The position numbers were made by a program, and so were the translations under genes. Shown piece after piece: positions 8,528 through 13,280 of a stretch of 13,280 bases of DNA; the first letter of the stretch is position 1, and every line of letters begins with the position of its first letter. This stretch comes from Cephalothrix spiralis (Eukaryota; Nemertea; Palaeonemertea; Archinemertea; Cephalotrichidae). The stretch is taken from assembly GCA_032353305.1 (NCBI GenBank), contig JAUCNG010152205.1:1-13280 (forward strand), read 5' to 3'. A model generated the notes under the pieces. That model made no database searches and was not told where the DNA came from. It was given only the letters and a program-made list of their open reading frames with translations.

Positions 8528-8620
8528 GACAAATTTTAACGATAAATTTTTTTAATAACATAAGCGATGATATTTGATATTATCGCATGCATACGTCATA
8601 AAAAATCGTTAAAATTTGTC
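8528..8620. repeat. Large nested hairpin (16-bp perfect outer arms)
   Basis: GACAAATTTTAACGAT (8528-8543) is the exact reverse complement of ATCGTTAAAATTTGTC (8605-8620). Inside, GCGATGATAT (8564-8573) pairs with ATATTATCGC (8577-8586) through one G-T wobble and a 3-base loop. In minus sense the hairpin lies immediately 5' of the hammerhead-core-like motif, so the two may form one structured element. Confidence 0.75.
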
Positions 8621-8639
8621 GATTTAAAAAGGCTCCCCC

Positions 8640-9280
8640 ATTTGCGGAACGTTGTGTTGTACTGAAATACTTGTAACTGAATTATTCCCAGACTCAAGTT
8701 TTATTCATTTTACGAATTTACGAACTGCAAGACGGAAGGTCTTTGATAATATGTTTAAAAGTCACCGAATTTTCGGTAGGAAATGAATTGATTGTAGCCT
8801 AGTACATTTAAACTCTGTTTCGACATTAGATACAGAATATTTTTTTCAATATCGATAATGTTTTGAATATCTCCCAAAAGAGATATGATACATTTCTTTG
8901 GTATATATGGTAATTGAATACATCCAATCTAATGAAATTAAATCTTTCATAATATTTCATATTTTTTTTATTATTCTAAAGTATAGAAACTTAATATTCC
9001 ACATTTCATATTTTTGTAACAAAACTCAAAATTCTAAAATATATACAGGAGAGTATAATCAATAAGAAATTAAAGACATTAATGTAGTGTTAAACGTGTT
9101 TGCAAATAAGCTGGAATACAATAAGCATGAGTAATTAAATCGCGTACTAAATACATAACAGACGTTCAATCATCTCGCTATGTAATTTCGCTTCCCCTAG
9201 AATAACGAAAGAAAAATTTTCGGAAGGTTAACTTATCGCGGCGCAGTTATGGTTGTAGGGCAATGGCATTAAAAAAATGT
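8640..9280. other. AT-rich noncoding stretch, nothing recognised
   Basis: Very AT-rich with no exon-like segment, RNA gene or clear repeat on either strand. Confidence 0.5.
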
Positions 9281-9285
9281 ACTTA

Positions 9286-9620
9286 AGAGGGGTGGGGGGG
9301 GGTACAGGGTTAAAAACGGGACCGCTAAAACGACCTTACGAGAAACGTGAATAGGCATATGTGAAGCGTGAAAATACCCCCATCGTGATTCGTAAAACCG
9401 CAAAACCACATTTTTTGGTTAACGTGACCCGTGAAATTCAAATATCGGTTAACGGGGGGGGGGGGGGTAAATGGGGGTCCGGTCACGTTTCACGTTAGCC
9501 GATATTTGACTTTCACAGATTACGTTACCATAAATACGAGTTTCACGGATCACGGCATAAGGCCGTTTTATAGCGTTTCACGCGTTTACGTTTTTAACCC
9601 TCGTTAACGTGAATCGTGAT
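9286..9620. repeat. CGTGA-rich inverted-repeat array around a 14-G run
   Basis: The motif CGTGAA/CGTGAT/CGTGAC recurs many times on the left half, its complement TTCACG/ATCACG on the right half, then CGTGAATCGTGAT again at the far end. The centre is a 24-bp inverted repeat: 9431-9454 against 9493-9516, 22 of 24 positions matching. Weaker similarity extends outward to about 9407 and 9540. Fourteen Gs (9454-9467) sit in the spacer and another G-rich tract lies at 9289-9302. It is probably a foldback-type repeat. Confidence 0.75.
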
Positions 9621-9992
9621 CGGACCCAGTTGGAACAAGTGCCCCTACTACTACTTTATAAAGATTTAGTATTAAAAATCATATAGGGTCTTTACTTTTT
9701 TCATGATGAATTATCAAAAAAAGCTTCTATGTTACTATGCTGTAACTGTAATACTCATTATACAGCAGTTTAGTACGGGGTTGCCTATATATATATTAAG
9801 TTAAAATTAAAAAAAATTCGTATTAAAAAAATCAGGACTGTATTCGATTTCTACAGCTATATCTTTGTTAAGGAATTCCAGCCAAAAATATCTCAGAAAC
9901 GGTTTGGATTAGGCCCTACAAATGTATAACGACATATAGAAATATGCCCCCGATTAGTCGATTGGCACCATTATTTTTACGATTGGGGCATG

Positions 9993-10018
9993 TGCGCATG
10001 CGCAGCTGCGTGACGTCA
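9993..10018. promoter_or_regulatory. Overlapping palindromes: NRF1-like site, GCAGCTGC, full CRE
   Basis: TGCGCATGCGCA (9993-10004) matches the NRF1 palindrome. It overlaps GCAGCTGC (10002-10009, containing an E-box) and is followed by TGACGTCA (10011-10018), the full cAMP-response element. Such clusters are typical of animal core promoters, often bidirectional and TATA-less. No gene is firmly attached. A 40-codon ORF starts at 10063 on the plus strand (to 10185), and CARS1 on the minus strand is a possible but unsupported client. Because the sites are palindromic, direction cannot be read. Confidence 0.45.
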
Positions 10019-10185
10019 TTTATTCAAAATCTGTCGAACGAAACAAATTTTTGACAGTGAATATGTGTAAAGCCTTGCCACTGAAGCTCAAAACCACCGA
10101 TGGTACGTTAGGTCGTATACGCTCAAAATTCTTTTTCGGGCTTACAGAACGCCGTGGGCCCTCACTTAACATTCAGTGTAATTGA

Positions 10186-10347
10186 AGGTGTAATCGAAGC
10201 AAAAATTTCACCTTGAATTTTCAATAACATTTGCCCTTTTTAAATTGTTATTAGCCAAAAGATTCGTCTATTGATTCGAAATATTTAAACCGTTGAAGTT
10301 TCGTCTCCTTTAAAGGTACAAAAAGGGATTTATAAAATTCACTCCAA
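10186..10347. other. Noncoding, nothing recognised
   Basis: AT-rich sequence between the palindrome cluster with its short ORF and the minisatellite. No feature is supported. Confidence 0.4.
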
Positions 10348-10425
10348 TCTAAGTCATTCATCTACCTTTCTCTAAGTCAAGTCTTTCATCTACCTTTTTC
10401 TAAGTCAAGTCTTTCATCTACCTTT
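10348..10425. repeat. 28-bp minisatellite, about 2.8 copies
   Basis: TCTAAGTCAAGTCTTTCATC plus TACCTTT occurs at 10371-10397 and 10399-10425 (period 28). A shorter first copy at 10348-10369 lacks a few bases after AAGTCA. Confidence 0.9.
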
Positions 10426-10585
10426 TATCTCTTGAGAATTGCAATTCCCTTTATTGAGCCCTATCTGCAGATTTGACAAAAATTGAGTAATTGGTAATAA
10501 TTAACTTTCATTTTGATCAGGAAGGAAGGGATTGATTTAATACAAATCTTTGGATTACAGAATCATTAAGACTTAAATCATCACG

Positions 10586-10858
10586 ATGCTTTTGAGTAAT
10601 TTCACTACTTGGTTACATTTATTTACGACCGAAAGATGGCACAAAATTGCGTATTGTATTAAATTTAAAAGTAATGAATGGGATTATCCACTTTGGTGGC
10701 AAATTTCTGCAAATAAGAAATATTTATTGGCTGTGTTAATACTCCTGCAATTCGGCTTTGAAACTCCAAAAAACGCTGGCTATAGGAGTCCAGGAAAAGC
10801 TCATATAGTGTTCTTGCATCTGTTAGGAGGTTGGTTTACTTCGTTGTTGAGGGACTGA
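10586..10858 (+). CDS. Unassigned 90-codon ORF, doubtful
   Basis: The frame opens after an in-frame TAA at 10574-10576 and closes with TGA. The peptide is rich in aromatic and hydrophobic residues (NEWDYPLWWQISAN, KYLLAVLILLQFGF) and could contain one membrane segment at about residues 46-57. I recognise no family. There is no strong start context, no splice site pair and no polyadenylation signal close by. It could be an exon remnant, a small orphan gene or chance. Confidence 0.18.
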   Translation: MLLSNFTTWLHLFTTERWHKIAYCIKFKSNEWDYPLWWQISANKKYLLAVLILLQFGFETPKNAGYRSPGKAHIVFLHLLGGWFTSLLRD

Positions 10859-11481
10859 ACTAAGTCTTTAATTACAATCAGCATATATTTTATGCTTCAA
10901 TCATCATGTAACATTGTCTTTTAAGTAGAGCTCTGGAAGTTACCGTTCTTTAAGACGAAGCCAAGAGATCTGAATTTAAGTGGGATCTTCCCTCTATTTT
11001 AATAACACAAGATCGGGGTATTTCTAGCATGACATATATTAAACGCCTACTCATTCCTAGGACATTGCCCACGCGTGGACAGACGTCATACTACTATATT
11101 TGGGATGCAGTTACGTTTGTTAAGGACTAATGAGGACAGGGTTCCAACACTAAAAATGTCAACAATCTAATTAGGTTTTCCCCAAGCTATTAATCAATCG
11201 AAAGTAAAGAACTCAATACTGGACATCAACATATTAACTATCTTTTAAAGTTTACTCAATGTTTAGGGATTATACGAATTTGAATATAGACAACTATATC
11301 ACACATCTTAGTTTACAAAGAAATTACTCAATCCAAAAGCATATAATTGTGGTAATATGAGTACATGTATATCGTTAATTTATTATTTGCAGCGACTATC
11401 TGTATCATAAATTATGTTAAATGAGTCTGAATCATAAATATTCACAATGTTAGATCTCCTCGAGTTCTAAGCACAACGATT
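10859..11481. other. 5' flank of the GPCR gene
   Basis: No exon is recognised. A 10-bp palindrome CCACGCGTGG lies at about 11069-11078, followed by GACGTCAT. The in-frame stop TGA at 11428-11430, with no ATG between it and 11482, fixes the GPCR start. No clear TATA box can be singled out in this AT-rich flank. Confidence 0.5.
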
Positions 11482-12411
11482 ATGTCTTCGAACTCGTCTA
11501 ATTTCACTGGTGCTCCTTTTTCAGGATACTACATAGATAAATCTCTTCAGTTTATTGTGATTTCATCTTTAACAATACTTTTCAACATCATCCTCATTCT
11601 TGTTGTTAGAGTTGACAAACATTTGCATAACACAACTAACATTTATGTCATTTCACTAGCTATTGCGGATTTAGTTATTGGTTTCATTTCAACCCCAATG
11701 ATGGCAGTTTATATGCTTTTTGATTACTGGCCTTTTGGAAGTATTATTTGCAATATCTGGGGAGTCGCTGATTTTGCTTGCACCGGGGTAAGTTTTCAGC
11801 ACATTTGTTTGATAGCATTTGAACGATATGGCGCTGTTGCGAATCCATTAAAGCATATGAGTAACCACACTCCAAAAAAGGCGTATGTATTATGCACATC
11901 AGTGTGGTTATTCAATCTGGTGATTTGGACTGCAATATTTGTTTACACTAAGATGAAAAAATTTGAAAAAGGAATTGAACTTGAGGAGTATTCTTGTTAC
12001 TTTGTTTCTGATGCGTTTTCTACAGCTGGGATTATAACAACTTTCTATTTTATTCCTACAATTGTCCTTCTAATCTGCTACGCTATGATCATCCGGGCTC
12101 TGGCCGCGCGCCGAGCGAAAGGAACATCGATCGAAGAATCAAAAAGCAAAGCTAATACAATCATGCGCGAACAGGAACTGCGTACAGTGCGCATGCTCGG
12201 GATAATTGTGATTGGATTTCTGTGCTGCTGGTTTCCTTATTTGATTGGTTGGCAGATATATTCAATTTGTGGTTTCGACTGCGTAAATAAGATATTTTAT
12301 GATACTTCTATCTTACTTGCCTATGCTAATTCATTAATAAATCCGCTCTTGTACTTTACAAATTCTAACTATCGAAATGGACTTTATGTTTTACTAAGAT
12401 GTCGTTCGTAG
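11482..12411 (+). CDS. Class A GPCR, biogenic-amine-receptor-like, single exon
   Basis: The 309-residue protein has seven membrane segments, roughly at residues 22-44, 53-80, 87-118, 133-156, 180-205, 234-261 and 272-293. Class A landmarks are N35 (1.50), LAIAD with D63 (2.50), C90 (3.25) with C172 for the extracellular disulfide, ERY at 114-116, W142 (4.50), P192 (5.50), CWFP at 249-252 and NPLLY at 287-291. D97 falls at 3.32 and Y281 at 7.43, the amine-anchoring pair of aminergic receptors. N4 and N7 are N-glycosylation sequons; C263 and C267 could bridge extracellular loop 3; C307 is a likely palmitoylation site on helix 8. The third intracellular loop (~30 residues) and the C tail are short. 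It should sit in the plasma membrane and couple to G proteins. Pocket changes (L at 7.40, Y/L at 6.51/6.52, no serines at 5.42-5.46) mean the ligand cannot be named. The first in-frame ATG was chosen. No opsin lysine is present. Confidence 0.93.
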   Translation: MSSNSSNFTGAPFSGYYIDKSLQFIVISSLTILFNIILILVVRVDKHLHNTTNIYVISLAIADLVIGFISTPMMAVYMLFDYWPFGSIICNIWGVADFACTGVSFQHICLIAFERYGAVANPLKHMSNHTPKKAYVLCTSVWLFNLVIWTAIFVYTKMKKFEKGIELEEYSCYFVSDAFSTAGIITTFYFIPTIVLLICYAMIIRALAARRAKGTSIEESKSKANTIMREQELRTVRMLGIIVIGFLCCWFPYLIGWQIYSICGFDCVNKIFYDTSILLAYANSLINPLLYFTNSNYRNGLYVLLRCRS

Positions 12412-12490
12412 TTCGTTTAGCAGGATTTGGCCTGGTTTGGTCAGAGGTGTAAATCATTAAACTTTAGCGATATATTATAAATATGTTAAT

Positions 12491-12550
12491 GATAATCTTG
12501 ACTTGGCAGCTCTGGATCAAGATAATCTTGACTTGGCAGCTCTGGTCCAA
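12491..12550 (+). repeat. 30-bp perfect-phase tandem duplication in the GPCR 3' flank
   Basis: GATAATCTTGACTTGGCAGC followed by TCTGGATCAA (12491-12520) is repeated as the same 20 bases followed by TCTGGTCCAA (12521-12550), 28 of 30 matching. The flanks also resemble each other: GTAAATCATTAAACTTTAGC before and GTAAATCATTCAACTTCTG after, so a larger and older duplication is possible. Confidence 0.9.
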
Positions 12551-12632
12551 CCATGTAAATCATTCAACTTCTGTTGCGATGTTGCGGTACTGTTTTTGAC
12601 CATTCTTGATGATAAAGGGCCACAATCTATAA

Positions 12633-12638
12633 AATAAA
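12633..12638 (+). terminator. Putative polyadenylation signal AATAAA for the GPCR gene
   Basis: The first AATAAA found on the plus strand after the GPCR stop, about 220 bases downstream. The 3' UTR would then contain the 30-bp tandem duplication. A chance match in AT-rich DNA is possible. Confidence 0.4.
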
Positions 12639-13280
12639 GTACGTCGGCTGATTTCAGAAGAACTATAAATGAGTTATAGGACGATGAAGTTCATAAACGT
12701 GCGTTCAATAAGTGCATGATGAGAAAAATGTGGGAAAGGTACTTGGAACAATATAATCTCATTGCCCTTCTAGTGTAAACTAAGTATAGTATTGTGTGTC
12801 TTGTGACAAATCCCAAGACTGTATGTGCAATGCTTTAGTAACAGTATGGCACGTTGACTGTTGCGGGTTTTTACCTGACGGCGATGACTAAAGATTTTGA
12901 AAAAATTGAGTAAAAATCGAGCTACGTTATTCCATAACATTTTGCGCTTTAACTCAAGTAATCCGATAGGATAGGGAAGCTATGGAATGTTGCGGGGGAC
13001 AAATGTAGAAGACATTTTGAGAAAAACAATATTATGAGGTCGTAGGAAAAAACAGACTAAAAACACCGCAGTCTGTGCGCATAGAACACCACATTGAGGA
13101 TACTCGTCACTGGGTATCAAATAATAACCGTCCGATCCGCAGTCCGTCAAATTTTCTCAATAGACTCAACTACCATTCTGACAGCTATTGAACACACCTC
13201 GTAGACCGTGTTGACATGTCGAACTGCTCAATTAGATAGTATGTAAATATGCGCTGCAAACGATTGAATCGTTTCTAGGT
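12639..13280. other. Noncoding, no gene recognised
   Basis: I looked for CARS1 N-terminal exons on the minus strand and saw none. A 32-codon open stretch at 12680-12778 on the plus strand (with MMRKMWERYLEQYN) follows an AG and reads somewhat protein-like, but it has no recognised family. Confidence 0.4.

Noticed and set aside
10063-10185. 40-codon plus-strand ORF just after the NRF1/CRE cluster
   Set aside because: Short, no recognised family, ordinary start context; kept only as a possible client of the promoter-like cluster.
12680-12778. 32-codon protein-like open stretch as an exon
   Set aside because: Only a weak acceptor-like AG before it, no homology recognised, too short to support.

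Overview
The window looks like nuclear DNA from an invertebrate animal. It is AT-rich, with spliceosomal GT-AG introns, AATAAA polyadenylation signals, long gene-poor stretches full of short degenerate repeats, a class A (rhodopsin-like) GPCR and an ankyrin-repeat/protein kinase fusion. GACCTT-rich repeat spacers and SINE-like tRNA-derived pieces suggest a mollusc such as a bivalve, but this is a weak inference from repeat style.

The most informative result is a split housekeeping gene on the minus strand. Two short exons, 5876-6105 and 965-1086, encode adjoining parts of cytoplasmic cysteinyl-tRNA synthetase (CARS1). They join in frame: phase 2, with a Gly codon split GG|T, and good acceptors and donors on both. 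The intron between them (1087-5875, about 4.8 kb) contains a complete, uninterrupted 885-codon gene on the same strand (1877-4534). This encodes an N-terminal ankyrin-repeat array and a C-terminal TKL-like kinase, so it is a nested gene.

Layout. 1-260: nothing recognised. 261-790: degenerate repeats of about 260 bp. 965-1086: downstream CARS1 exon. 1087-5875: CARS1 intron holding the ankyrin-kinase gene, a MITE-like piece (4979-5105) and a possible retroposon tail. 5876-6105: upstream CARS1 exon. 6106-11481: about 5.4 kb without a confident gene. It holds a hairpin/tandem repeat (6822-6923), two tRNA-like (B-box) elements, a TAG microsatellite, a 94-bp tandem duplication, a hammerhead-core-like motif beside a large hairpin, a CGTGA-rich inverted-repeat array with a 14-G run, a cluster of overlapping palindromes matching NRF1 and CRE sites, a 28-bp minisatellite and one unassigned 90-codon ORF. 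11482-12411: a single-exon amine-receptor-like GPCR on the plus strand. 12412-13280: its 3' flank, with a 30-bp tandem duplication and a polyadenylation signal.

The three proteins have no evident shared pathway. The link is architectural: an old intron-rich housekeeping gene hosts an intronless signalling gene. The upstream CARS1 exons were not found before the right edge, so if they lie beyond 13280 the GPCR is also nested, in the opposite orientation.
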